Positions 35,071 through 46,913 of a stretch of DNA of 64,000 bases are shown one piece after another. The notes beneath the pieces were generated by a model, which did no database searches, was not told the DNA's origin, and saw only the letters and a program-made list of their open reading frames with translations. This stretch comes from Gonocerus acuteangulatus (Eukaryota > Arthropoda > Insecta > Hemiptera > Coreidae). The position numbers were made by a program, and so were the translations under genes. How positions within the stretch are numbered: position 1 is the first letter of the stretch; each line of letters opens with the position of its first letter. The stretch covers positions 53,201,359 to 53,265,358 of the forward strand of contig OX328132.1 in the NCBI GenBank assembly GCA_946811695.1. The letters are read 5' to 3'.

Positions 35071-37115
35071 TATTATTATTTTCCCTAGTGCGAAGTATGA
35101 GAATGGGAGTAATTTCTCTAAGGATGCTGTCAGCTTCCTGATTTTGTGCGTAAAATCTTGCTTCTCAGATTTGTTTTTACTTTTTTCACGCAAGAGAAAA
35201 ACAAAAATTTTTCTTTTCCTACTCTAACTTTTACAAATGACAAAAGGTATTAGAACGGAAATGCACTAAGATGACGCAGTCTCTGCGAGTCGGACTTTTT
35301 ATGAAACAGGGTGAATCTGTAGCTTCAAGGAGGACTGGGAATTTGGAAAACACCTCATTTTATGAAGAACCAAACTTATCATCCTTGGGTCATTGAATGG
35401 TAATTTAAGTAAATACTTTTGAGACCATCGCTTTATTTTCCGAATGGAAAATAAATTGTTTCACAAAAAAAATGTGACTTACTTGAATAAAAAACACATA
35501 AAACATAAAATGTTCTCCTTGTATATTCAGAATCACACCATATGAATCAGCTTATGTAACTCTTTTGTTTGTTATTCTTAATCGTCTGCAGGACTTTTCT
35601 TGGTTTTGCTTTATTCATTGATTTTCACTGCTTTAGGAAAAATATTTTGGAAGTTTCACTCAAATTGGTATCTCCTATTAGCTGGGCCTTGCCACTCAAT
35701 TTGTAATACATAGTGCAAACATACAATTTGTTTATTGTAAAGGTATTTAATTAAGTAGACTATGACGATGGGAATGTACGGAGGTGCACATACAGCCATA
35801 TCAATGGCTGTTTGAAGAAAAAAAAATCATGTCAATTGGCTTTTGACAAAAGATTTGTACAAATATCTTTGACTCTATATTTATTTTTGAGTAAAAAAAT
35901 AAAATAAATCTTTAGAAGTATGTAATTTGTAATCTAACATTAATAAAATCACAATAAATATAGTCAAAACATAAGAATAATGTAAATAAGAGATAATTAT
36001 AAAATGAAAAAATAAACTTTGGAGAAAATATCAGTGCATACTCCTATTTTCAGAGCTAAGTAATAATTGTTTGATTGGTATTCCTCAGCTCACTAACCTC
36101 TGCAAACTGAAGTGGGATGGATCTTCTCCATTCCAGAGAAGTACTTCAATAACACTCAAGAGCAAGAACATCAAAAGGGAAATATTTTGTTGTCTTACAA
36201 TGATTTGCATTTTTTTTTTGTAACATCAGAGAAGTATAATATACTTCCTTTTTTACTGGCTTGTTAGAGGGAGAAACAATTCGAATAAAACTTTCCAGCT
36301 TTAATTTTTTTTAAGGAGATAGGAAGGAGATATTTTGTTACAGAAGGAAGAAATAAGGAGGTAGTTAACATTTTTTATTCAATTAAAAAACAAAAATTAT
36401 ACTATTCATGTATTACATTATTTTATAAAAAAAATGGTCAATATTTTTCTCTGTATTAATTAACCTTTAGTATTCATTAATATTTTCTTTAAGCCATGAG
36501 GTCATAGAAATTAGTGAAACATTGCTATAATACTGGATGTTTTAAAATGAATATTGGGGGGGGGGGTATTAACGACTTACAATATTTATTAAATTAAGCT
36601 TGAGGTTATAAATCCTATGTAAAATGACTGAGCAACTAAAAAAAAATTGTCTTTTGGCACCACAGCGATTAAAATGTGTTCACCAGTCACAACATTTGCT
36701 ACTACCTCTTTCTTTCTTTTTACACTGATGCCAACAAAGTTCTTTGAGTTGCTCTTTTATTTGATATAGTATATAACAAATTACATTAAACTTGCAGCTA
36801 TAAATCATATGCCAAATGAAACAGCAACTTAAATTTGTTTGTTGACACCACATTGATCAAAATTAGGCATTCTGTTTGCCAGTCACATTCATTGCTATAA
36901 GCACTTTCAAACAGATTATGTCGGAAAGACTGCATGCAAATGTGCACTGGTGCGACAACTCTGTTTTACATGTTCATTGCCGATGACCTGCCTGGCTTTC
37001 TCTCCAGGCCCTGCTCCTTTGCCTTGTACCTGACTCTCCCAGGACATCTCGGTTTATTCTGGGGCCTCCTAGGGAGTAGCCAGACCCCGGATTAGTGTTC
37101 ATATTGTTTCAACAT
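35071..37115. other. Intron/intergenic DNA, largely featureless
   Basis: AT-rich. A short dispersed-repeat match lies at 35270-35300 (see 18138), and a GC-richer block at about 36930-37095 probably belongs to an unidentified repeat. A G run lies at 36557-36566. Confidence 0.5.
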
Positions 37116-37126
37116 ATTTGTACATA

Positions 37127-37467
37127 AAAAAAAAAATCAGTCCCGTAAAGGGCCCAGAGGGGCAGATACTGTAGAGGTATCTGATTCTTGACCATACGGC
37201 ACTCTAGGGAGATAGTGTGGTCAATACTATGCTCCGGCCGCCTATTTCCCCCTTGGCTGCTTCGACTGCTAGAGTCATTAGCACCCAAGGTACCCATTAT
37301 TAATTAAATTAATTAAAGGCTGAATGAGCCTAGGGACGATCTGGGACCCTAAATCCAACCCTCGAACGGCAGCACTAGAAGAAAAAATCTTTAGTGCGCG
37401 CTCGGGTTTTGAACCTGGTCCTCCAGTTCATTAGTCGAGTGCTCTACCACTGAGCTAACCTCGCCCC
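37127..37467 (-). mobile_element. tRNA-derived SINE with perfect 11-bp TSD
   Basis: On the minus strand it opens GGGGCGAGGTTAGCTCAGTG with the A-box TAGCTCAGTGGTAGAGC and the B-box GGTTCAAAACC. A body of about 270 bases contains GGGTGCTAATGACTCTAGCA. The 3' end is a run of about ten T, not A. ATTTGTACATA repeats exactly at 37116-37126 and 37468-37478. The body does not look like the LINE tails in this window. Confidence 0.82.
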
Positions 37468-37679
37468 ATTTGTACATAGGAATTGTAAATATATATTTAG
37501 TTTGTAATTAGTACGTAGGAACGTAAAATTGATATATTATTTTGTATAATGAAAATTTTGAAAATATATACCAATTTTGAAAAAAAATAGATATAAGAAA
37601 TAATAATATTAGTAATAAAATTAAATAAAAAAATAGTTTTTAGATATAGTCAATATGTATGTTTTTAACCTATTAATAA

Positions 37680-40200
37680 CACTGTTCTGCAAAAAAAAAA
37701 AACTTTTCTCCCCTCCCTTGAACAATTTTGCCTGTTTCTCATGTTTTCAGGTGTGCTGAGTCCGAATCTGAACTCAGAAAAATTCTATCACCCTCTGATT
37801 TTGAGAGAAAAGCGGAGAAACTTGGAAAAAATGAAAAATTGTATTTGAAAATTATTGTCTTTATTATAACCGATTTTTTTTCTTTTTCAACGGTAAAATA
37901 TAATTAATTGAATCCTGCATGCTATCAGGTATAATACTAGATATGACACAACTCAAAAAATATACACACATCGTCAATGAGTATTTTTTTTTCTTTTGTA
38001 CTCTTCCTCCTCTGTCTCCCGCTGCAGTGTCCAGCAGTAATCCACCAGCATCTTCTCATTCCATTTGCCAGTATATCTTTTTTCCATTCTGGATATGTCT
38101 TGGTGGAATCGTTCTCCATGTTCGTCCGAAACTGCACCCAAATTTGGGGCGAAAAAGTCTAGGTGACTATGCAGGAAATGTATTTTTAAGGACATATTGC
38201 ATCCCAATGTTTTATATGAAGTAAGCAGTTCTTGGACTATTTTTCGGTAGTCTTTAGATTTTTCGTTTCCCAAAAACTTAGCACATACCTCTCGAAAAGC
38301 AATTCAAGCCTTTTTCTCAGTAGTATTTAACTTTGCTTCAAAAGTGAGGTCCTTGAGTAGATGTCAAATTTGGGGTCCTACGAAAATTCCCTCCTTTATC
38401 TTAGCATCGCTGAGATGCGGAAATTTTTGTTTTAAGTACATGAAACCTTCTCCTTCCTTGTCCATCGCTTTTACGAAGTTTTTCATTAGCCCCAATTTTA
38501 TGTGGAGTGGGGATAAAATTATTTGGTTTTTGTCCACTAATGGAGGATTGGTAATGTTTTTTTCACCTACTTTTTCCTTACGCTCTGGCCATTTTTTTAC
38601 GACATAATGGTCTCCTCTTTTTCTGCTGTCCCACTCGCACAAAAAACAACAAAATTTAGTGTAACCTCCTCGGAGTCCTGTAAGCATGGCTACCACTTTA
38701 AGATCTGCACAAATGCGCCATTTGTATTCATGGTACTTGATTTTTTGTAGAAGTATCTTCATGTTGTCATAGGTTTCTTTCATGTGGACCGAATGAGCTA
38801 CTGGGATAGATGGATGTTTGTTTCCATTATGAAGGAGTACTCCTTTTAAACTAAACTTGGAGCTGTCAATGAATAGTCTCCATTCCTCTGGATTGGTTGG
38901 CAGATCAAGTTCCTGGAGCAAATGAAATACATCATTGCAAAATACAAGATTTTCTTCCATTGAGAAAAAGCATAGAACTCCTGATTCACGTTTTCTGAAG
39001 AAAGATATATTCACGCCTACTTCCAAGAGACTCCATTGTTGCAACCTTGACCCAAGCAGCTGAGCTTTTGATTTTGGGAGATCTAAATCACGAACAAGAT
39101 CATTCAATCGCCTCTGATTTATGAGCTGTGGCTGAGTTTCAGAGGGGCTGGACGAACTTGAAATTTCTTCTTGTTGACTGGTTCCAGGTTCCTCAGAACT
39201 AAGACGGAACTTACTCGGATTTGGTGGGATGGGCATGGAGGCATCATGTGGAGCTGGTCTCATGGCAGAGGGGATGTTGGGATAAACAATTTTCTTTTTG
39301 CTCTTGAACGAGAAACCTTTGATTGTGGTCATGCAAAAATAGCAATCGGTCACGTGATTTGTAGGTTCTCGCCATATCATGGGAACTGCAAATGGCATTG
39401 ACTTATGTGTCCCATTTAGCCAACCAGTCAGAGAACGTGAGCATGAACTACAGCATATTTTAGGAGCCCAGGATTTGTCCTGATCACTTACTTTACATCC
39501 AAAGTATAACTCGTATGCCTTCTTCACCAGCGGAGTCAGAGGTTTCTGAGTGGACTTGAATGTGACTTCACCACAAACATAGCAAAAGGAATCAGGCTTA
39601 TTTATACACTGTCGTGACATTACAGAGAAAAAGTGAACTGTTCCCAGAACAATGATAGCACAACTGAATATCCAAATAAGTGCGTTTAGCGAAAGCCTCG
39701 AGAGTACTGATCAAATCCTAGAAGAAAATAGTGACAAGAGAGGGGCTGAGTGGGAGGGGGGGAGTTGGGGTATTGAGGGTGAAAGGGGGGCAGGTAAGGA
39801 TTTGAATGAAAAGGATACCACCATAAAATAGAAAGGAAAGTCATTCCCCTAAAGATCCAGGTAGAGAGCAAATCCCTGCCTCAAGATCAAAAACTGAAAA
39901 AACACTTTTAGCCATATTTCTTCAACCACTTGTAATATTCCCATCAAATTTTTTTTCGTTCGAATATACTTCATTGCGCTCAAAATCATCGGGCTTTTGA
40001 ATTTTTTTCACTATGTTTTGATGCCAAAAAAAAAGTCGTCAAAAATTTACAAAAAACTCACATTTTTGGATAAAAAACTAGAATTTCTCAAGAAACTGTG
40101 CGTGATAGACAGAATCTGACTTCAAATTCGTGTTCAGCACATTTGAAAACAGTAAGAAAGCATGTTTTGGTTTGAAGGAGGATTTTCGTGCAGAACAGTG
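37680..40200 (-). mobile_element. 2.5-kb DNA transposon with CACTG ends
   Basis: CACTGTTCTGCA (37680) is inverted by TGCAGAACAGTG (ending 40200). Similarity continues inward with gaps for about 140 bases: GTGTGCTGAGTCCGAATCTG on the left, and inverted ATGTGCTGAACACGAATTTG on the right. TAA flanks both ends (37677-37679, 40201-40203), a possible 3-bp duplication. It carries one gene (37974-39620). CACTG ends and a 3-bp TSD are features of the CACTA/Chapaev group, so I propose that placement; the protein does not let me confirm it. Confidence 0.65.
37974..39620 (-). pseudogene. Transposon protein of an arthropod-expanded family, broken by two TGA codons
   Basis: One frame runs for 549 codons from MSRQCINKPDSFCYVCGEVT to ETEEEEYKRKKNTH. 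The N-terminus has CxxC pairs (CYVC, CCSSC, CYFC at about residues 13-95), likely zinc-binding and DNA-binding. Then comes a Ser/Pro linker, a middle with PVAHSVHMKETYDNMKILLQ and RICADLKVVAMLTGLRGGYT, then CEWDSR, and a C-terminus IHFLHSHLDFFAPNLG with SDEHGERFHQDISRMEKRY. Many arthropod genomes carry multi-copy uncharacterised proteins of this type. TGA codons at positions 419 and 439 (from CGA- and TGG-like codons) are the only breaks. The position between CACTG inverted repeats suggests it encodes the mobilising protein. Function unproven. Confidence 0.72.
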
Positions 40201-40844
40201 TAATTAGTTAAGGATAAGGGGGAGAATTATACCACTCATCTAATGGGCATGAATGTGTTAAGTTGCTCTTTTATTTGAATTATCACTGTTAAATTGTTGA
40301 AAATTGATTGAAGAGAATCATAAGGACTGTGTAAAAGAACGCTGTGTTCAATATGTTTTTAAAATTCGAAGTATATGTTAAAATGTTACTACTGGGGTCA
40401 AAATTGCCGATGGCCAGGGGCTCGTAATTCCGTGACATAATTTATCCTGTTTAGGATTGGGAGATTAAGGGCAGAAAACGTCTAGATCATGAAGTGAACT
40501 GGTTAACAATTGTGATCGTTCAGTCATAACACATACAGCAACTAAAGGGAGAAATATGAGTGAGTGAGTGTGTATGTTCTCACAAAAATTAAAATGCAAT
40601 TAGCAATGCTTAATTTTCTGGTCTATAACAAATTAAATTACAAAACTAGCAAACAAGGCAATTATTTTATCTAACCCAATATTCTCCACAAGCTCTATCC
40701 GAGTGTCCTTAGACTAACACCTCGTTTTCAGTCATTTCCCCTTTGATCTCTCAAACCGTCCTCGTGCCTAATTATATACAGGGTGTATCGCAAGTAGATG
40801 ACAATACTAAGCAGAGTAAAACTAAACATGTCAATGCTGCCAAC

Positions 40845-42076
40845 CAGTGTTGGGAAAAAATCATTCAGAATAATGAATAAATCTGTTATTTCATTCTAAA
40901 TTATGAATAATATTTCATTCATTATTCAGAAGAATCAATGACTAACAGAACTTTTTAATTTTTATTCCTTATTGAATAAAAATTGAAAAAGAATAAAAAC
41001 AGAGTTGGGCAAAAATTAATTACAGAGTCCGGAAGTGACTCGGATCAAACCAGAAGAGGCCCTGAGATGGGTGGAGTGATGCAGAAGTAAATATGAAAGA
41101 CCGTAAACACTCATAAGTTGAACTGGAGGTGATTCAGATTCACCCGACAATGATCAGGAGATGAATATAGTGACCCTAAAGTAATTATGAGACCTGAAGT
41201 ACCCAGAAACGGCAGAGATGCACCCAGAAGTTACCCAGAGATGACCCTAAAGTAATTATGGGAGATCAGAAGTGAACCAGTAGTACTCGAGAGTCGCCTG
41301 TATCGATTGGCAGTGGGCCAAAGTAGATAACTTTTAGGTGGCATGTTCATTAAAATTCATGGTACTTACGTACTAGCGTCAATGCAGGTTAAAGAGGTGC
41401 GTCTCAGAGAACTGGATCATCACCGGGTCAGAGAGCTGGATCAAGGAGTCAATTCAGTTTTTGCCAATATGGCGATGAGATTATCAATGATTTGGGTTGA
41501 CTAGAGTTTTGATATAACCTTTAGCGAGCGAAAACACGTAGCACTTATGTTAATATCATAATGGCTATGTGTTTTCGCTCGCTACGCTCGCTCAAGGTTT
41601 TGTCAATGCTCTAGGCAATCCAACTCGTTGATAATATAGATCACTGGCTTTTCAGTGGATAGTGGATTGATATAATATTTAACATTGCTTCCAAACAGTC
41701 TCTTTTATCGTTGTTATAATGTTTTCGCGTAAAACTGAAATTGCGTAAGAAACAAAAAAAAATTGCACGGGTTACCAATGTACAAATGAATTGTGTTACA
41801 AATAGAAAGGAAACAAGATGGTTACTATGAACACAACAGCCAATGGAATTGCTCATAGGAATCGAACAATGGAAATGCGTTATCCATGATCCAGATCTCT
41901 TAATAAGACCCACCTCTTTAACCTGCATTGACGTTAGTACGTAAATACCAAATTCGTACTGAATGAAAAATAATGGATTATTCATGATGAATGAATAAAT
42001 GATTAAATTCTTCTTCAATACAAATTTATTTGAATTATTATTGAATGATGAATTTATTGAATAATGCACAACTGTG
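40845..42076. mobile_element. hAT-like element inserted in the TACAGGGTGT element
   Basis: The left end is CAGTGTTGGGAAAAAATCAT. The right end, inverted, is CACAGTTGTGCATTATTC. Near-duplications CTGCCAAC (40837-40844) and CTGCCACC (42077-42084) flank it. The arms share GAATAATGAATAAAT-type sequence. A Merlin-like element lies inside it (41361-41949). Confidence 0.5.
41361..41949. mobile_element. Merlin-like foldback element, copy I
   Basis: GGTACTTACGTACTAGCGTC is inverted by GACGTTAGTACGTAAATACC; the arms continue through GCAGGTTAAAGAGGTG. Flanks AAATTCAT (41353-41360) and AAATTCGT (41950-41957) differ at one base. The centre (41490-41630) is the family palindrome with GTGTTTTCGCTCGCTACGC. 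Confidence 0.65.
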
Positions 42077-42303
42077 CTGCCACCCAAAAGTTTCAATTTG
42101 TTTTTGTTACAGGGATAAGCCGCTCTAAAGGTTATTTAGAAAAAACATGTTTTTGCAGAAAACCCCCACTTTTCTCTGCTTTTGCATGTTGCTTTTCAGC
42201 GTTACATTACTTTTTTTGAAATCAGAATTAAATTTCCTTTAAAGGAATGCACATTCAATTTTCACAAGTGTCTTTATAAAACCCCAATACCTATTCAAAA
42301 AGT

Positions 42304-43271
42304 GGTAAATGTGAAGACGGGGGGGGGGGGGGGGGGGGGGGTCTGGGCACCAATCGTTTTGAAACTTTGCACTATAACGTATTTTGATGCACTAAACATG
42401 AATCCCTTAAAAAAAAAACTCACTCTCCACTAGGAAAGAAGTTATGAATCACTAAATTTGACTGTTGTGCGGGTTGTGAAAGGTAACGAACTATGTTTGT
42501 CAAGATGCGCATGTGCGGGTATGGAAAAGTCCGTAATAAAGAAGTCTAATTGAAATTTACCATCAATTATTTCCATTTATCTCCAGTTATTTATTCAAAA
42601 ATATTTTTTTAAATAATAAACCATTCTTTAAATTTTTTGTTTCGCTGCTGACAAATATTATATAACAGAAATCCCTTCGTAATTAGCTAATGCCTTTATA
42701 ATTCCTGCGCCATCTAATTATTTAGAATAGTCAGAGGAGTATTAATAACAATGAAGTTACACGAATTCATTATTTTGGTTCATAATAGAGAGGAGCTTGT
42801 CAATTTTTTAGTCGAAAATAACGTTATAAATAATCATAGAATTTGTGGAAAATGTGGGGACCAATTGCAATTAAATAAACTCAATCTGACATAATAGAAT
42901 TCTATTAATTTTAGCGAGTTGGATTGACTAGAGTTTTGATATTTTCTTGAGCGAGCATAAACGCACAGCACGTATACCCATAAGCGACATGTTATGACAG
43001 GTGAGGACGCCCAAATTTACAATGATTTGTGCATAAATAGTTTATAAACATTTCAAATAACAGTTCTTTGTTTGCTAATCTTACATCTCCGCGCATGCGC
43101 ATGTTTACAAATACGTTGCTTACGTCAGCTTTCAGAACCAGCACAACAGTGAACTTCAGTGCTTCATAACTTCTTTCATAGTGGAGAGCGAGTTTTTTTT
43201 TTTAACGGATTCGTGTTTAGTGCAAAGTTTCAAAACGATCGGTGCCCAGACCCCTCGTCTTCACATTTACC
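42304..43271. mobile_element. Merlin-like element with transposase N-terminus, copy E
   Basis: GGTAAATGTGAAGAC is inverted by GTCTTCACATTTACC. Perfect 8-bp duplications CAAAAAGT lie at 42296-42303 and 43272-43279. The left TIR contains 23 consecutive G (42319-42341) where the right TIR has only GAGGGG when inverted. It carries a 47-codon frame (42751-42894) and the family core at 42905-42995. Confidence 0.78.
42751..42894 (+). pseudogene. ISXO2/Merlin-type transposase N-terminal fragment
   Basis: Reads MKLHEFIILVHNREELVNFL then VENNVINNHRICGKCGDQLQ and LNKLNLT. EEL-NFL-ENN followed by a CGKCG zinc-ribbon half is the N-terminus of ISXO2-like (IS1016/Merlin) transposases. The DDE core is absent, so this is the stump left by an internal deletion. 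Sister stumps occur at about 29437, 46615-46776 and 46920. Confidence 0.65.
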
Positions 43272-43289
43272 CAAAAAGTTAATATTAAT

Positions 43290-44545
43290 AAAAATTCTAG
43301 TGACAACAAAATTTTGAGAATCACTATTCCGCCGGAAAAAATTCCGCAAACTGCCAAATCTTAAAAAAGTTGGAAATTTAATTAATTAATGGTATTCTCA
43401 GAACTGAGATTATCTCTCAATTTCATTATTTAATTGGAAATTTAGGGGAAAAAACAGCTGTTAAATAAAACTAACATCATATTTAATTTGTGATCTTATT
43501 AGGAATAAATGAAAATTAGTCTTGATGAAACTAACATTTAATGATTGAAGTAAGCCTCACATTAAATTTGAATAAAAAAAAAGAATTGCTTCAAAAATTA
43601 TAAAAGTTGCTACAACTGGTCTTGCAGAACAATCTCATCTGGTCATATGATAATGTGTCTATTGACAGCATATGGCAAAGCCCATTTTTTTCCTAGATGG
43701 TTGAATTCAGATGCTTTTTATGGCCTTCTTCAGAATATCCAGAACTATGGCATTCCTCGAAGCAATGCCACTTAAAGAACTATGGTGGCAAATGAATGGG
43801 TGTCCAGCTTTTAATGGGCAAGGTATAATGAGCTGGCTAAATAATATTATCCAGTAAGAAAGATTGGGAAATTCGGCCCTGAGCATTGGCAAGCCCTGAT
43901 TTGACGTCGCTTGTTTCTTATGTGAGGGGTAGGTTATGTCGGAATTGTACAAAATACCCATTTAGGACATAAACCACCTGTTCTCAAGGCCAATCATGTG
44001 TGAAAATGATAAGATTAGAAAGACTACATAAGCGGTGATGATCAGATGTCGTCAGAAGGAGGCTATAAAAGCATTTGAATTCAACCATCTAGGTAATAAA
44101 ACGGGTAGTCACGTGATGCCGAAAGACACATTATAGTATGACCAAAGGTGAGTATTGCACGAGCTCAGCAAAGAGGAGGTCAGTTGTAAGAACTTTTATA
44201 ATTTTCGAAGTAATTATTTTATTTTTTTATTTTTTTTTTTAATCAACATTAATGTAATACTTACTTCAATCATGAAATGCCAATTTCATCAAAAATAATT
44301 TTCATGTAATTCTGTTAAGATCACAAAAATAAACATGATATCAAGCTTTATTTGGCAGTTGTCTTTTCCCTCTAAATTTCCAATTACTCTATCAAATTGA
44401 GAGATATTCTCAATTCTGAGCATACCATTCGACAGGTAATACATTTTACAACTTTTGTGAGATTCCTCATTTTGCACAATTTTTTTTGGAGGAGTAGTGA
44501 TTCTCAAAAGTTTGTCCCTTACAAGATTTTTTTATTAATATTGTC
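43290..44545. repeat. Long foldback hairpin
   Basis: Arms at about 43297-43730 and 44055-44530 are imperfect inverted copies: TTTTGAGAATCACTATTCC versus inverted GGAGTAGTGATTCTCAAAA, and CCTAGATGGTTGAATTCAGA versus inverted TTGAATTCAACCATCTAGG. The loop is about 325 bases. It may be a separate foldback insertion or the interior of the enclosing element. Confidence 0.6.
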
Positions 44546-45334
44546 ACTTTTTTATTAATAACATTGAAGGTGCATTAGCCTTTAAGTACATTTAATGCTG
44601 ATTTAAAAAAAGTAATGTAAGTTTGAAAAATGATGTGTACAAGTAGAGAAAATTGGTGTTATCCTACAAAAAACACGTTTTTATCTATTTAACTTCTAGA
44701 ACCGCATATGTCTGGAACATAAATTGATAGAATCGCGTGGTTGGCAGCCTTGAACTACATTTTTGGTCTACTTTCATCACCTTGAATAAAGTCATCTACT
44801 TGCGATACACCCTGTATACTCCAGAAGAATCCATCTTCTTCTGTATTTCCACCATGGTCACCTAACTGCTATCTTTGGTCTTCCTCCATCCCCTAGGTAC
44901 TCATTGGTATCTAGTATTTGATGTATTATTAAAAATTAAAAATATTAAAAAATATCTCCTTGTTTAACTGAACTTATTTAATTTTACTTAGTTACTGTGA
45001 TAATTCCCTAATTCTTCAGTAAGTTCTTTGAAAAACTATTGTTCATTTGCCTTTTTATAATGTTTTGTTACGTAAAAGGCATACAAAAAATGTTTTATAG
45101 CCAATGTTTATGATCAAATATATTGTTTTACTGGTTTTAATTATTCACTAAGGTAATCCTGAATTTTTTTTTTTTTTTTTTTTAGCTGAAGAACGCAGCC
45201 AAAGAGCATGCCGAAAAATTCTAAATATATAAATAAAGTTATGAAGATAGTGGAAGTGTGTATTCATAGAAGATGAGAAGAATTAAAGATGGGTAGTGAC
45301 CCTTTCAATTTATTTTTATTATCAACTAGCTGTT

Positions 45335-45665
45335 ACCCAGTGTGCCATGCTACACCTACTTTCTGCCTATGACTCTCCCCGTATCAAGATCTACCTGTAT
45401 ACCCAGTTACGTCAAAATCGGTCAAACGGTGTGAATTTGTTTATATCTGTCTAGTAATTCATAATGCAGCTGGCAGAGGCCAGCACCAGAGCAATTCATC
45501 AAACAGCCGACAGAGGCCAGTACCAAAGCCTGTGAGTAGATAGCTCTTATCAAAGAAAGGCCAGTGCTCCTTAGTTAGACAGTGACTGTTGATATAAAAT
45601 TGAAATAAACTGCATAGGGCTGTCAGAATCTGAATGGTTGAGTGTAGCCAATTTTGCTTGAACAA
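45335..45665 (+). repeat. SINE/TE-like fragment
   Basis: CTAGCTGTTACCCAGTGTGC followed by TACGTCAAAATCGGTCAAAC is a pattern common in arthropod dispersed repeats. Then comes a tandem pair GGCAGAGGCCAGCACCAGAG / CGACAGAGGCCAGTACCAAA (45472, 45508). Confidence 0.4.
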
Positions 45666-46108
45666 AACTTTTGACCAAACATGAATTCGTTAAAAACGAA
45701 GTCATTCTCAACTAGAAAAAATGTTGTTAAGCACTAAAGTTCACTGTCATGCAGGTTAGGAAAGGTAGTGTAAACAACTATATTTGTAAACAAACACGGG
45801 TATGTAAAAGTCCATAATAAAGAAGCCTAATTTAAATTAATCATAAATAATTTAAATACACCATCAGTTATTTATTCAGAACGTTTTTTTTTAAATAACG
45901 AAACATTCTCCACATTTTTTATATGAAAGTATTATATGAAAGAAATCCCTTAATAATTAGCTAATGCCATTATAATTAGCGCGCTCTGATAATTGTGAAA
46001 AATGCAGATAAGTTTGCTTAATGATAATTATCATTAAGCAACTTAATTATAATTAAGTTGCACAAATTTATAGCAATTGTTCACAAGAAAGGACTTATTC
46101 AGTTTTTT

Positions 46109-46913
46109 GGTAAAACTGAAGTTTAGCGTCCTCAAAACCGATTTCTTTAACATTTTTCACAACAACGTATTTTAATGCACTAAACACAAATACGTTAAAA
46201 AAAAAATCGCTTTCAACTAGGAAAGGAGTTATTAAGCACTAAAGTTCACTGTTAGGAAGGTAGGCGTAAACAGCGTATTTGTAAACATGCGCATGCGCAG
46301 ATATGTAACATTGGGAAACAAAGATCTCTCATTTGAAATGTTCATAAACCATTTATTCAAAAATATTGTCAATTTTGAGGGCATCCTCACCCGTTGTCAC
46401 CTGTCGCTTATGGGCAGACGTGCTATGCGTTTCCGCTCGCTAAAGAAGATTTCAAAACCCTAGTCAATCCAACTCGCTAAAATTTAAGAATTTTATTAAT
46501 TTTAGCGAGTTGGATTGACTAGGGTTTTGATATGTTCTTGAGCGAGCGGAAACGCATAGCATGTATGCCTAAAAGTCGTCCTAGACATTCTTCTTATCCT
46601 CCTAGACATCCTTCTTAGCTTTCTTCTTCTTCAGACGCGATGTTCGGTGGATATAAATCCCCTATTGCCCTGAAAAAAGCCTTTAAGCACTCTTCATATT
46701 TATGAGGACGTATAAAGAGAAATTTGAATAATTCTTCTCTATTGTGGACGAGAATAATTAATTCGTGCAACTTCATTGTTAGTTTTTTATAAAATAAAAG
46801 TATGTTGACAATCAAAGTTCAGCAGGCGCGAATAAGAATGAACTAATAATTATACGTTATTGTACAAAATTTGAAAGAAATCGGTTTTGAGGACGTGAAA
46901 CTTTAGTTCTACC
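46109..46913. mobile_element. Merlin-like element nested inside copy G, copy F
   Basis: GGTAAAACTGAAGTTTAGCG is inverted by GACGTGAAACTTTAGTTCTACC. Flanks AGTTTTTT (46101-46108) and AATTTTTT (46914-46921) differ at one base. It contains the family palindrome at 46410-46570 and a fused transposase stump (46615-46776). Confidence 0.7.
46615..46776 (-). pseudogene. Deletion-fused ISXO2/Merlin-type transposase ends
   Basis: Starting at MKLHELIILVHNREELFKFL the frame passes directly to FIRPHKYEECLKAFFRAIGD and LYPPNIASEEEES. The first part is the N-terminus seen in copy E, the second the C-terminal tail shared with copy G (DLY-PNIASE). The catalytic domain between them has been deleted in frame. 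No activity expected. Confidence 0.65.

Larger units (their letters stand above)
40781..44812. mobile_element. TACAGGGTGT-type element split by nested insertions
   Basis: TATACAGGGTGTATCGCAAG (from 40779) is inverted by CTTGCGATACACCCTGTATA (to 44814). Further arm similarity lies at about 42085-42250 versus 44570-44770, e.g. TTACATTACTTTTTTTGAAA versus TTTAAAAAAAGTAATGTAAG. The arms are therefore about 270 bases once later insertions are removed. No transposase is visible. Confidence 0.65.

Noticed and set aside
38303..38366. In-frame TGA codons read as selenocysteine or recoding
   Set aside because: The second replaces a Trp-like codon and the first an Arg-like codon by single-base change. 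No SECIS-like structure was seen and the gene is a transposon copy; simple mutation is more likely.
39686..39871. Small Pro-rich frame upstream of the CACTG-element gene
   Set aside because: Low complexity, inside the transposon's 5' region, no family match.
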